Source: Clostridiales bacterium (GTDB lineage Bacteria; Bacillota; Clostridia; Christensenellales; Borkfalkiaceae). From it: DNA of 43,342 nucleotides. The notes below the pieces were generated by a model that worked only from the letters and a program-made list of their open reading frames with translations, made no database searches and had not been told where the DNA came from. The stretch spans positions 1-43,342 of the forward strand of contig SVIL01000004.1 of assembly GCA_015069505.1 (NCBI GenBank), in the 5' to 3' direction. The translations under genes were made by a program, and so were the position numbers. Shown here piece after piece: positions 31,896 to 40,268 of the stretch. How positions within the stretch are numbered: the stretch's first letter is position 1; each line of letters begins with the position of its first letter.

Positions 31896-33415
31896 TACGC
31901 TTTTAATTTTTTTGAAAACCCAAAATTTTTTATCGTGGTCTTAAACCACTCAATCTTGATTACGCCAAACACGAGGTGTAATAGTGCGTTAAAGATAACT
32001 ACTATAAGCCCCGTAACCACTAAACTTAAAAACACGCCCATAACTTTAATTAAAAGATTTTTTAGCAAGAACCCCATTAGTATTGACGGGATTAAAAATA
32101 GAACGCTGTACCCGCAAAAAGTTAGGTATTTTGGTTTTACGACGCACTTTTTGTTTAGCAGTATAAGGTTTAGCACCGCTGTCAGCCCGTAAACGAAGGT
32201 TAAACCCACTATAAGCGAATATATGCCCATATATGGGGGTAATATCCAAATGGATAAAAGCATAAAAACCGCACCTATTATAAAAAAGATTAGGGTCTTG
32301 TTTTCAAAGCCCATAGAGTTAAGCATACTCGTAGTGATGTTTGAAAGGCTCATAAACAACATTAAAAAGGCAGATGCAGTTAAAAAACTTCCGCAGTCGG
32401 CACTGTCAAAAACGACTATGCCTATCTCTTGCCCACATACCGTAAATAATGGTATAAATAGGCATGCGGTTATAATGGTAAACTTTAACGCCCGTTCTAT
32501 ATCTTGTTTTAAAAGTTTATAGCGTTTTTTGTAGTAGTGTTCGGAAATCTCGGGGATAAGTACTAAGGTGAACGAACCGATGAGGGTTATGGGCGTGAAT
32601 AAAAGGGGTACGGACTGACCCATTGCCACGCCAAAGACGCTCATCGCTTGCGATTCCGTAAACCCCGATGCGATAAGTTTAAGCGGTAATACTATGGACA
32701 CTAAGGACGAGGCGAAAGAGTTTGCCGTCCGCATTGCGGTAATGGGCATTGCCGATTGCAGTAGAGGTTTAAGTTCGCTAAGCGGGTTTTTAAGTTTGTT
32801 TTTGCGGATAAAGAATACGATAGAGGCGAGGGTGAACGAAAACACATACGAAACGAGTACTGCTACACCCGCCGAAAATGCACCGCTAAACGGGGTAGTG
32901 GCGTAGCGTATTAAGATTATCCCCACGATAATCATACAAATTTCTTCTAAAAGTTCTATTATGCTATACGGTAAAAAATCTTTATTCCCCCAGAATACGC
33001 CTCTAAGTACTGCGTAGATAGAAGTGAAGATAAGACCCGGCAACACTACTAAAAATACGCTTACACACCGTTCATCCGCAAAAAGAAAGGAAAGGTCGTT
33101 TCTAAAAATAAAAAACGCCATGCATATAGGTAGCGTGGTTAAAAAGGTTACCAAGATACCCGCAGTTATTACCTTAAAAACCCTTGTGCCGTTGTTTTCC
33201 GCCTTGTATTTGGTCATAAGCCGTGATACCGTGACGGGCGTTCCCGAACAACTTATCGTAAGTAGAAGTGCGAATACCGACAATGCGACTTGATAAAGCC
33301 CCATACCTTCCGAACCTATCGTTCTCGACAAAAAAATGCGGTATAAAAACCCCAAAAACTTTTCGCTTACCGAAAAAACCGTAACCACCGCCACGGTTTT
33401 GAAAAACCGTTTCAA
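31895..33415 (-). CDS. SpoVB/MATE-like polysaccharide (lipid II-type) flippase
   Basis: A 506-residue protein with about 14 membrane helices of the MOP/polysaccharide-transporter group. The N-terminal motif EKFLGFLYRIFLSRTIGSEGMGLYQ and the SCSGTPVTVSRL loop fit the stage V sporulation protein B family, whose members (SpoVB, YkvU, MurJ-like Amj partners) move undecaprenyl-linked precursors across the membrane. A spore-cortex role or export of an exopolysaccharide unit are both possible; an O-antigen-ligase-like gene is close. Translation probably starts at TTG (33415), supported by an AAGGAAGG site; there is no upstream ATG with a site. It is divergent from the LysM gene, with 68 bp between them. 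Confidence 0.85.
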   Translation of the reverse strand: MKRFFKTVAVVTVFSVSEKFLGFLYRIFLSRTIGSEGMGLYQVALSVFALLLTISCSGTPVTVSRLMTKYKAENNGTRVFKVITAGILVTFLTTLPICMAFFIFRNDLSFLFADERCVSVFLVVLPGLIFTSIYAVLRGVFWGNKDFLPYSIIELLEEICMIIVGIILIRYATTPFSGAFSAGVAVLVSYVFSFTLASIVFFIRKNKLKNPLSELKPLLQSAMPITAMRTANSFASSLVSIVLPLKLIASGFTESQAMSVFGVAMGQSVPLLFTPITLIGSFTLVLIPEISEHYYKKRYKLLKQDIERALKFTIITACLFIPLFTVCGQEIGIVVFDSADCGSFLTASAFLMLFMSLSNITTSMLNSMGFENKTLIFFIIGAVFMLLSIWILPPYMGIYSLIVGLTFVYGLTAVLNLILLNKKCVVKPKYLTFCGYSVLFLIPSILMGFLLKNLLIKVMGVFLSLVVTGLIVVIFNALLHLVFGVIKIEWFKTTIKNFGFSKKLKA

Positions 33416-33471
33416 AAAAATACCTTCCTTAAATAGACCTTTTTTCTATTCTATTCGTGGCTAAAAGTAAA

Positions 33472-33477
33472 TATAAT
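33472..33477 (+). promoter_or_regulatory. -10 box of the LysM gene, leaderless arrangement
   Basis: TATAAT at 33472-33477 is followed by only 6 nt before the ATG at 33484. The -35 region (TTCTAT, 33449-33454) is poor. Confidence 0.5.
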
Positions 33478-33483
33478 AGGAAT

Positions 33484-33765
33484 ATGAAAAAGTTTTTTTA
33501 TAGGGTACAACGTGGGGAAACGCTTTTTGATATCACAAACCGTTTTAATCTGCCTATAACGGTTATTATAAAACTTAACGGGTTAAAAGAAGAAGTGCAA
33601 AAGGGCGACCTACTTTATATAGAAGAGAAAGACGCACCGCTTTACGTGGTTAAGCCGACCGATAGGATTGACGAACTTGCAAAAATTTGCAATAAAACTA
33701 AAGACGAAATCCTTGAAGAAAACGGTTTACCCTTTTTGTACGTAGGTGCAAAAATATATCTGTAA
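33484..33765 (+). CDS. Two-LysM-domain protein without signal peptide
   Basis: A 93-residue protein formed almost entirely of two LysM modules: residues about 4-46 (YRVQRGETLFDITNRFN, KLNGL, GDLLYI) and about 52-93 (YVVKPTDRIDELAKICN, ENGLPFLYVGAKIYL). No signal peptide or membrane segment is visible, so the protein is predicted cytosolic; similar small LysM proteins (for example SafA/YhbB-type coat proteins) are packed into the spore coat from the mother cell. ATG at 33484 is preferred over the TTG-like upstream start at 33457 because of the -10 box. It ends at a perfect terminator palindrome. Confidence 0.85.
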   Translation: MKKFFYRVQRGETLFDITNRFNLPITVIIKLNGLKEEVQKGDLLYIEEKDAPLYVVKPTDRIDELAKICNKTKDEILEENGLPFLYVGAKIYL

Positions 33766-33770
33766 AAATA

Positions 33771-33796
33771 AAAGAAGGTCAATATTGACCTTCTTT
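33771..33796. terminator. Bidirectional intrinsic terminator
   Basis: A perfect palindrome, AAAGAAGGTCAAT / ATTGACCTTCTTT, between the LysM gene and the convergent O-antigen-ligase-like gene. Confidence 0.85.
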
Positions 33797-33814
33797 TGTA
33801 ACGTTAAGAGGTGT

Positions 33815-35206
33815 TTAGACCCTTTTAGATAGCACTTTAAGGGGTTTAAGCGTATTCTTTTCAGGGTGAGTATTTTCACGTTCTAAAATTAAAGTGATTA
33901 CGTTTATAAAGATTACAATCATCAAAAATTCACCGCAGTCAATAAAACAATAAGCCATATAAAAGATAATTGATAAAAGTCCGTAGAAGTTGAAGTCGGA
34001 AAAATTTTGGGCGGCGATTTTTATGCGTTTATACGTAAGGTATGCGTACGCCAAGAACCCGCATATGCCAGTCGTTGCAAGGGCGTGATGGATGGTTGAG
34101 TGATAGTTGATATAGCCAACGGAACCTTTAAGAACGGGGTAATATACGCCGACCCCAAATATAGGGTGTTTTGCAAATAGTTCCATTGCTTGTTTATAGA
34201 TACGCGTCCTACCCGTATCGTTAAAAAAGTGCGTATTTAAATAGCCTATCAAATTTCCACTCGCTATGGATATGATTAGTAGTATAATTGCAATCGTTAA
34301 TAAAACAGCGTATGCAAAGTATATAACGGCTTGCTTTTTATTCACCGTAACTCTTTTATAGGTAAAGTAAAACAAAAAGGGTGTGCATACGATTAATATA
34401 CCGGTAGCACCGTCGCAAGATATAAAGAGTATGGATATTAAGAAAAAAACTAACGCACCCATATATATGTACATACGTTGTTTTTGTGCTTTGACGATAA
34501 AATAAAAGCAGATGGGTACGGCTAGTAATATCATATATCCGATAAAGTTTTTATCACCCCAACCTAATGTTTTATACGTGATTACGCCGGTAGGACAGTT
34601 GATAAAAAACAGGGTGGAAAAGAACATTTCCATACACGGCACGGCACATATGATTAAAAGGCTATGATAAAAGTAATGCTTATTATCAAATGCTTCACTT
34701 GGGCATATGTATTGAGAAAGCACCACGTAGGCGAAAAGCATTGCAAAGCCTATCCCGAATATTTGCACAAGCCCAAGTCCGTAGCTTAAAATTTCATCTG
34801 AAAATATCCCGCCTAATAGCATAGTAAAAAATATTAGGAATAGCGGGAATAAAAGTTTCCCAAAATAGAATTCTTTTAACGGATATTTTATAAAGTGATA
34901 GATAAGCCCGCCAAGTGCGGGTAAAAATACCAAATACGATAATATATTAGAAAATATGCTTAGATTGCTTGGCAAAAAGAATATTGATAAAAGCAAGGGC
35001 AAAACGGGTGTCATATCCCTTTGAACGACGAATATAAAAGTGCCGATTAGCGAAAATAACAAAACCCCCGCAAGTGAAAACCCTGACACCCAAAAAAAGA
35101 GAGTCAGAAGTGCAACTAGCGGGGCATAGAAGTCGGTATAAATAAATTCAACCGCTTTTTTTGTGATGGTCGATAGGGTATTGATAACCCTTACTTTTGT
35201 AAGCAT
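33815..35206 (-). CDS. O-antigen ligase / polymerase (Wzy_C) family membrane protein
   Basis: 463 residues from the ATG at 35206, with about 11-12 membrane helices. The periplasmic-loop hallmark of the Wzy_C family is RTRIYKQAMELFAKHPIFGVG followed by a YHSTIHHALATTG segment, which includes the Arg and His implicated in ligase activity. Such proteins polymerise or attach glycan units on an undecaprenyl carrier. In a monoderm it would be a polymerase or teichoic/secondary polymer ligase. The nearby flippase, Wzz-like proteins and CpsBD kinase/phosphatase may form one dispersed exopolysaccharide pathway. The chosen start is 6 nt from a TATAAT box; an earlier in-frame ATG at 35230 lies upstream of that box and is unlikely. 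Confidence 0.82.
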   Translation of the reverse strand: MLTKVRVINTLSTITKKAVEFIYTDFYAPLVALLTLFFWVSGFSLAGVLLFSLIGTFIFVVQRDMTPVLPLLLSIFFLPSNLSIFSNILSYLVFLPALGGLIYHFIKYPLKEFYFGKLLFPLFLIFFTMLLGGIFSDEILSYGLGLVQIFGIGFAMLFAYVVLSQYICPSEAFDNKHYFYHSLLIICAVPCMEMFFSTLFFINCPTGVITYKTLGWGDKNFIGYMILLAVPICFYFIVKAQKQRMYIYMGALVFFLISILFISCDGATGILIVCTPFLFYFTYKRVTVNKKQAVIYFAYAVLLTIAIILLIISIASGNLIGYLNTHFFNDTGRTRIYKQAMELFAKHPIFGVGVYYPVLKGSVGYINYHSTIHHALATTGICGFLAYAYLTYKRIKIAAQNFSDFNFYGLLSIIFYMAYCFIDCGEFLMIVIFINVITLILERENTHPEKNTLKPLKVLSKRV

Positions 35207-35212
35207 AGGTAT

Positions 35213-35240
35213 ATTATACCATAAAACCAAAGTTTAACAA
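35213..35240 (-). promoter_or_regulatory. Promoter of the O-antigen-ligase-like gene, leaderless
   Basis: Minus strand: -35 TTGTTA (35235-35240), 16-nt spacer, -10 TATAAT (35213-35218), then 6 nt and the ATG at 35206. No ribosome site. Confidence 0.6.
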
Positions 35241-35274
35241 CCCTAAAAGGCAAAATTAAAAAATATTTTTACGC

Positions 35275-35303
35275 TTTACATTGAAATGATTTTGTGTTAT
35301 AAT
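35275..35303 (+). promoter_or_regulatory. Promoter of the ABC exporter gene
   Basis: -35 TTTACA (35275-35280), 17-nt spacer ending in TGTGT, -10 TATAAT (35298-35303). Unlike its divergent neighbour, this gene has a leader with a weak GGTAGGG site. Confidence 0.7.
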
Positions 35304-35341
35304 ACATAAAGTTAAGCATTTTTTATTTTCGGTAGGGTAAA

Positions 35342-37003
35342 ATGAAAGACGGAAGCACTATAAAATGGATTGCAAAAAAATCCAAAAAACAAAACTTAAA
35401 GATGTTCCTTTTGATACTTGCGAACGTCGTTTTTTCCGTGCTTTCGGTAGTATTTGCTTTCGCCATAAAAAAGACTATAGACGGTGCCGTTGTTAAGGAT
35501 AAAAATTTGCTAATCTTCGGGGCGGTTGCACTCGGGGTAATTGTCATATTGCAATTCGCTTTTAGGCTTATTATCAACGGACTTACCGAACATATTAGGG
35601 CAAGGTTAGATATAACTTTCCGCTCAGATATATTTTCAAGTATTTTAGGTAAAAAATATTCTACTACGAAAGCCTTTCACAGTGGGGAACTGATAAACCG
35701 TTTGAGTAGTGACGTATCAATCGTTACCGACGGGGTGACGAGCATTTTGCCGTCCGTTGTATCCGCTATCGCAAGACTGCTTTCGGCGGTCGTTGCACTT
35801 ATAATTTTAGACCCCGTTTTTGCTATCGCGTTTACCGTTGCGGGGGCTATGGTGTTTGCCGTTTTGGGGCTTTTGCGTGGCAAACTTAAAAACCTACACA
35901 AAAAAGCACAAGAAACAGACGGAAAGACTCGTTCTTTTATGCAAGAGTGTATTGAAAACCTTTTGGCGATTAAGGTCTTTGACGTGAACGAAAAGGTTGA
36001 AGGTGAATCAAAAGAACTTCAAGAAGAGAACTTTAAGGTTAGGATGAAGCGTAGGAATTATTCAATCTTAGGGCACGCAACCTACAACTTTATTTTTAGT
36101 GCGGGGTACTTGTTCGCCTTAATTTACGGCGGCGTAAAGATATTCACAGGCGTTGCGGGGTTTGGTTATGGCGACTTGTCGGCGGTATTGCAACTCGTAA
36201 ACAACGTTCAGGTCCCGTTTATGTCTTTGTCGGGGGTATTGCCTAAATATTACGGTATGTTAGCATCTGCTGAAAGGCTTATGGAAATAGAAGATTTGGA
36301 AGACGAGCCTGAAAAAACGGTAATAGATTTTAAGGAACTTTACGCAAAAACTAAGGCGATAAATTTTGAAGGCGTAACCTTTACGTATGATAGAGATAAG
36401 GTTTTAGACGGTGCTGCTTTTACCATTAATAAGGGCGATTTTGTTGCAATAACGGGGTTGTCGGGCATAGGTAAAAGTACGCTTATGAAACTTATGTTAG
36501 GCGTATATCCGTTAGATGACGGAAGCATTTATTTTGATACCGCTAACGGAAAAATTTGTTTGGATAATTCGACTAGGGGTATGTTTTCGTACGTTCCGCA
36601 AGGCAATATGTTGTTTAGCGGCACTATTAAAGACAATGTAACCTTCGTTGCGAAGGACAAGACCGAAGAAGAAATTAATTTAGCACTTAAAAACAGTTGT
36701 GCGGACGAGTTTATCGGCGATTTACCAAATGGGCTTGACACCATAGTCGGTGAAAAGGGCGTAGGACTTTCAGAGGGTCAAATTCAAAGGATTGCCATAG
36801 CAAGGGCGTTACTTTGTGATTCGCCTATAATCCTTCTTGACGAGGCGACTAGTGCGTTGGACGAACAAACAGAACTTAAACTTTTGAGCAACCTAAAAGC
36901 ACTTGACGGTGTAACGCTTGTAATAATATCTCATAAAAAAGCGGCACTCGATATTTGCAACAAACACCTATTAATAAGCGAGAAAAAGGTATTAGAAATT
37001 TAG
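35342..37003 (+). CDS. ABC exporter half-transporter (permease fused to ATPase)
   Basis: A 553-residue protein: an N-terminal six-helix exporter domain (about 20-310) and a C-terminal ATPase. Walker A is GLSGIGKST (about 372-380), the signature is LSEGQIQR (LSEGQ in place of LSGGQ, about 476), Walker B is IILLDEATSALDE (about 497) and the switch His is IISHKK. It would act as a homodimer to export a lipid, peptide or drug. Its neighbours (exopolysaccharide-type genes on both sides) suggest a glycan or lipid substrate, but the sequence does not show which. A 116-bp gap with a separate promoter precedes the Wzz pair. Confidence 0.92.
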   Translation: MKDGSTIKWIAKKSKKQNLKMFLLILANVVFSVLSVVFAFAIKKTIDGAVVKDKNLLIFGAVALGVIVILQFAFRLIINGLTEHIRARLDITFRSDIFSSILGKKYSTTKAFHSGELINRLSSDVSIVTDGVTSILPSVVSAIARLLSAVVALIILDPVFAIAFTVAGAMVFAVLGLLRGKLKNLHKKAQETDGKTRSFMQECIENLLAIKVFDVNEKVEGESKELQEENFKVRMKRRNYSILGHATYNFIFSAGYLFALIYGGVKIFTGVAGFGYGDLSAVLQLVNNVQVPFMSLSGVLPKYYGMLASAERLMEIEDLEDEPEKTVIDFKELYAKTKAINFEGVTFTYDRDKVLDGAAFTINKGDFVAITGLSGIGKSTLMKLMLGVYPLDDGSIYFDTANGKICLDNSTRGMFSYVPQGNMLFSGTIKDNVTFVAKDKTEEEINLALKNSCADEFIGDLPNGLDTIVGEKGVGLSEGQIQRIAIARALLCDSPIILLDEATSALDEQTELKLLSNLKALDGVTLVIISHKKAALDICNKHLLISEKKVLEI

Positions 37004-37048
37004 AAAAGCAAAAATTTAAAATAATATATTTTAATGGGGCGAGTTTTA

Positions 37049-37077
37049 TTGCTTTTTGTTATCTTTTTTGGTAAAAT
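37049..37077 (+). promoter_or_regulatory. Promoter of the Wzz-like gene pair
   Basis: -35 TTGCTT (37049-37054), 17-nt spacer, -10 TAAAAT (37072-37077). An AAGGGGG site precedes the ATG. Confidence 0.55.
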
Positions 37078-37119
37078 GGTAAAGATAAAATGTAACCTTA
37101 AAGGGGGCGTTTAATAAAA

Positions 37120-38022
37120 ATGGAACAAAAAAACGAAATTCAGTTTGGTGAATTACTGCGTAGAATAGGTATTTCGCTTAAAAAGAATTGGATAATTATC
37201 CTTATCGTCGTGGTTTTGTGTACGGGTATCGGTTTGGGATACGCTTTAATCAGAAAGCCAACCTACACCGCTTATGAAACTGCAAACTATAAGGCACAAA
37301 TAAGTGAAGATAAGTCACTTAACGACTATACAATTACACTCGCTTATCTTGATACTTTTGCAGATTTTTGTAAACAAGACTGCGTACTTGATAGGGCGAA
37401 CTATTATTATTCCGAGTTCATTAAAAATGGTGGAACTTACCAAACAGTTGACGATTACATTAAAGGGATTCGCGGTGACGATGGAAACGGCAATCCTCTT
37501 TTGACGGATAAGGTCATAGGCAGTTCTGCGGTTTATAAAAATGACACGTATAATTACGAGTATGAAGGTGAAGAATATTTCACCGCGGAAAACGTTAGTG
37601 TTTCGGCTTCGTCATCTAACGATAGTAGCGTAAGTTTTAGTTTTCTCGTCGGCTGTTCTGATCTTAATCAGGTAGAGGCACAAATTAAATCAAAGATATT
37701 TATTTTTGCAGTTGATACTGAAGTCAAGGTTGGTACTTGGAAACAAAAGACAACGGATGACGGTGTTGAGGATTATATTGAATATAAATATTTCGGTATA
37801 AAAATTAACTTTGATGATTACGGCATATATGGTAAGCCCGTGGTTGATCTTTCTGAAACTAAAATCGTTATTATCTCTTTTGGAATTGGTGTGGTTTTTT
37901 CGCTCGTTTTTGTTTATCTATCATACTTACTAAATCGTACGGTTCGAGAGAAAGAAGAATTAGAAGCGTTGACGGGGTCTTCCGTTTTGGCGTTCATAAC
38001 AAATACAGGGGAGGCAAAATAA
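37120..38022 (+). CDS. Wzz-like chain-length determinant / kinase adaptor, long form
   Basis: A 300-residue protein with membrane helices at about 22-44 and 247-270 and an extracytoplasmic domain of about 200 residues between them, the Wzz/PCP topology of CpsC/CapA proteins. The FGELLRRIGISLKKNWIIILIVVVL start and the C-terminal REKEELEALTGSSVLAFI (seen again as YELEEITGSSVIAII in the next protein) are the family ends. In Gram-positives such proteins activate CpsD-type kinases through the C-terminal cytosolic tail and set polymer length. The central domain has a polar Ser/Asn-rich insertion (SVSASSSNDSS). It is followed by a shorter paralogue after one base. Confidence 0.8.
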   Translation: MEQKNEIQFGELLRRIGISLKKNWIIILIVVVLCTGIGLGYALIRKPTYTAYETANYKAQISEDKSLNDYTITLAYLDTFADFCKQDCVLDRANYYYSEFIKNGGTYQTVDDYIKGIRGDDGNGNPLLTDKVIGSSAVYKNDTYNYEYEGEEYFTAENVSVSASSSNDSSVSFSFLVGCSDLNQVEAQIKSKIFIFAVDTEVKVGTWKQKTTDDGVEDYIEYKYFGIKINFDDYGIYGKPVVDLSETKIVIISFGIGVVFSLVFVYLSYLLNRTVREKEELEALTGSSVLAFITNTGEAK

Positions 38023-38023
38023 T

Positions 38024-38725
38024 ATGGAAGAAAATAAAGTTATTATTGAAGAATCCGAAAAAGTTTTCCCTTTGTGGCGTGTGCTTTATAAAAGTATTTG
38101 GTTGATACTTGCCGTTACCATAATATGTGGTGCAATCGGAATTACTTTGGGCTTTTTAAGGTCCACCCCGACCTATACTGCAAGTAGAAAAATTTTGTTA
38201 AACGTTGACTTTGATACGAAGGGCTCAACGAGTGAAGCGACCGCTGTTGTAAACAATAACACACTTGCAAAAAGGACATTGCCGACCATTGCAGATATAA
38301 TCAAAACGAGAGCAGTTGTTGATAGGGCAAATTCTTACGGACACGGAGGTGAAATAAACAGTAAACAAATTAGCGTAACGTATAGTGAAAAGAGTTTGAT
38401 TTTTACCATAAGTTACACGGATTTGACAGAAGCCGAAGCCGTTGTCGATTTAGAGGACGTTGTAAAAGCGGCTAACGAAGTTATAAAAGAAAAAGAACCG
38501 ACGGTATTTACAAGTCTTGAATTCGTTGAAACGCAAAACGTTGCGACGGTTACTAAGAATACCAACATTGCCACATATATAATTTTAGGATTTGTTGGTG
38601 GTTTGGTTCTTGGCGTTGTTTTGGCATTGCTTATATTTATTCTTGACAACAAGGTTAAAGATGGTTATGAACTTGAAGAAATAACCGGTTCAAGCGTTAT
38701 TGCGATTATAGAAAAGAATTCATAA
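38024..38725 (+). CDS. Wzz-like chain-length determinant / kinase adaptor, short form (CapA/YwqC-like)
   Basis: A 233-residue Wzz-domain protein with helices at about 23-47 and 183-208. The start VFPLWRVLYKSIWLILAVTI, the PTYTASRKILLNV strand and the end YELEEITGSSVIAII match CpsC/CapA/YwqC-type activators of BY-kinases. It is one base after the longer paralogue and shares the C-terminal GSSV(L/I)A motif with it. Either or both could be the partner of the CpsD-like kinase at 26801, which is not next to a Wzz gene. A terminator with a bulged stem follows immediately. Confidence 0.85.
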   Translation: MEENKVIIEESEKVFPLWRVLYKSIWLILAVTIICGAIGITLGFLRSTPTYTASRKILLNVDFDTKGSTSEATAVVNNNTLAKRTLPTIADIIKTRAVVDRANSYGHGGEINSKQISVTYSEKSLIFTISYTDLTEAEAVVDLEDVVKAANEVIKEKEPTVFTSLEFVETQNVATVTKNTNIATYIILGFVGGLVLGVVLALLIFILDNKVKDGYELEEITGSSVIAIIEKNS

Positions 38726-38743
38726 CACTAATTTTTACTAAAG

Positions 38744-38782
38744 TACGCCTCGCAATCTTTATGATAGCGGGCGTAATTTTTT
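38744..38782 (+). terminator. Terminator abutting the ribosome site of the next gene
   Basis: TACGCCTCGC (38744-38753, one bulged T) pairs with GCGGGCGTA (38767-38775), then ATTTTTT (38776-38782). The AAGGAG site of the next gene starts at the end of the T-run. Confidence 0.7.
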
Positions 38783-38793
38783 AAGGAGAAATA

Positions 38794-39426
38794 ATGACCG
38801 AATTTTTAAGTAACCTTATAGGGAACGATTATCTATCAACAATAATTATGTCGTTTGTTCCACTTATTGAATTAAAGGGCGGAATTGTGTTTGCAAGGAA
38901 CGTAGGGTTTTCATACCTATTAGCGTTCGGGCTTGCCTACTTAGGCTCAACTGCGGTGTTCTTTCCGATATACTGGCTACTTCGTCCCATACTTAACCTT
39001 TTAAAGAGAATAAAGTGGTTTAATGGGTTTGCCGTTAGGGTGGAAAATTACTTTGTTAAAAAAGCGGACGAAACTTTGCAAAAACAGACCGAAAAAGAAC
39101 GAAAAAAACCGCTTAGCCAAACTTTTATAAAACAACTTGGCGTGTTTATTTTTGTTGCTATACCTCTTCCTATGACAGGGATATGGACGGGTACGGCTAT
39201 TGCAGTATTTTTAGGTTTGAAATTCCGTGAGGCTATTTTACCTGCAGTGTTAGGGAATATGGTTGCTGGCGGGCTTATATGCCTACTATCTTTCGTGTGC
39301 CAACTCATAGGGATAAATCTTGATTACGTTTTGTACGCATTATTTGCACTCGCGGTGATAATGCTTGTCGTGTTTATAGTAAAAGTTGCACTTTCTAAAC
39401 CCAAAAAGAATTCGGACGGCGAATAA
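38794..39426 (+). CDS. Small multi-drug export (Sm_multidrug_ex) family membrane protein
   Basis: A 210-residue membrane protein of Pfam PF06695. Motifs: FVPLIELKGGIVFARNVG near the N-terminus and the GVFIFVAIPLPMTGIWTGTAIAVFLGL block in the second half; a charged cytosolic loop with KKADETLQKQTEKERKK lies between. The family name comes from an old association with drug efflux; the fold (DedA-like, PLP-TG) suggests transport of a small molecule or lipid and the true substrate is unknown. A strong AAGGAG site precedes the ATG. It is followed 11 bp later by a patatin gene. Confidence 0.85.
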   Translation: MTEFLSNLIGNDYLSTIIMSFVPLIELKGGIVFARNVGFSYLLAFGLAYLGSTAVFFPIYWLLRPILNLLKRIKWFNGFAVRVENYFVKKADETLQKQTEKERKKPLSQTFIKQLGVFIFVAIPLPMTGIWTGTAIAVFLGLKFREAILPAVLGNMVAGGLICLLSFVCQLIGINLDYVLYALFALAVIMLVVFIVKVALSKPKKNSDGE

Positions 39427-39437
39427 AAGGTGAGTTT

Positions 39438-40247
39438 ATGAACTTTTTTAAATGGCTATTTTCAAAATTTAAAAAACCACGTCCGTTAAAACTTGGTCTT
39501 GCACTTGGTTCTGGTGGGGCAAAGGGCTTTGCCGAACTTGGGGTTATTAAGGCTATGGAAGAAAACGGCATTGAATTTGATATCGTTGCGGGGACTAGTA
39601 TCGGCAGTATTATAGGTGCTTTTTATGCGGACGGATATACTTCGACGGATATATACGAACTTTTTAAAAAAGTGGATTTCATGAAAATCATAAGCCCACC
39701 GATGCTTAAAATGGACACTTCGGGGCTAAAAACCGTCATTGATAGGGCGATAGGTGGCAAGAACATTGAAGAACTAAAAAAGCCGTTTATGGCGGTTGCG
39801 ACAGAAGTTGAATCGGGCGAGGAAATGGTTTTTAAGTCGGGTAGCGTTTCTACTGCACTTTCCGCATCAAGTTGTTTTCCGCCCTTTTTTAAGCCCGTGG
39901 TAATAGATGACAAAAGATATCTTGACGGGGCTTTTACCAACTCTATCCCTGCCGATTTGGTTAGGGAAATGGGTGCGGATTACGTCGTGGGCGTTGACCT
40001 TTCGGATAGGGACGCAAAGCCAAATCTATTGTTTAGGATTATCCCGACTTATGAAAGCAAGATTAAAGAGCCTTGGAAAAAGGGTTACACGAACAGCGAT
40101 TTTATGTTGCACCCTGACCTTACGGGGTATAGTTCGGTGTCCTTTTTATCGGGAAGCCAGATATACGAGATAGGGTATAGAACGGCGATAGAGAATATGC
40201 CAAAGATAAAAGCGGAAATAGAAAAATTAAAAAAGAAAAAACGATAG
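39438..40247 (+). CDS. Patatin-like phospholipase (RssA/NTE-like)
   Basis: A 269-residue patatin domain. The oxyanion GSGGAKGFAELG (about 24-35), the nucleophile AGTSIGSIIG (Ser about 55) and the DGAFTNSIPADL motif (Asp dyad) are all present, so the Ser-Asp dyad is intact. The protein has no signal peptide; the first 15 residues are aromatic and basic (FFKWLFSKFKKPR), which suggests peripheral membrane binding. It is probably a cytosolic acyl hydrolase that acts on membrane lipids. It follows a membrane-protein gene and precedes a ComEC-like protein; the three may be transcribed together. Confidence 0.92.
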   Translation: MNFFKWLFSKFKKPRPLKLGLALGSGGAKGFAELGVIKAMEENGIEFDIVAGTSIGSIIGAFYADGYTSTDIYELFKKVDFMKIISPPMLKMDTSGLKTVIDRAIGGKNIEELKKPFMAVATEVESGEEMVFKSGSVSTALSASSCFPPFFKPVVIDDKRYLDGAFTNSIPADLVREMGADYVVGVDLSDRDAKPNLLFRIIPTYESKIKEPWKKGYTNSDFMLHPDLTGYSSVSFLSGSQIYEIGYRTAIENMPKIKAEIEKLKKKKR

Positions 40248-40268
40248 TTTGCGTTTTGAGTACAAAAG

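Noticed and set aside
31881-33293. Several plus-strand open frames
   Set aside because: They are antisense shadows of the SpoVB-like gene, which is one unbroken 506-codon frame with clear membrane helices.
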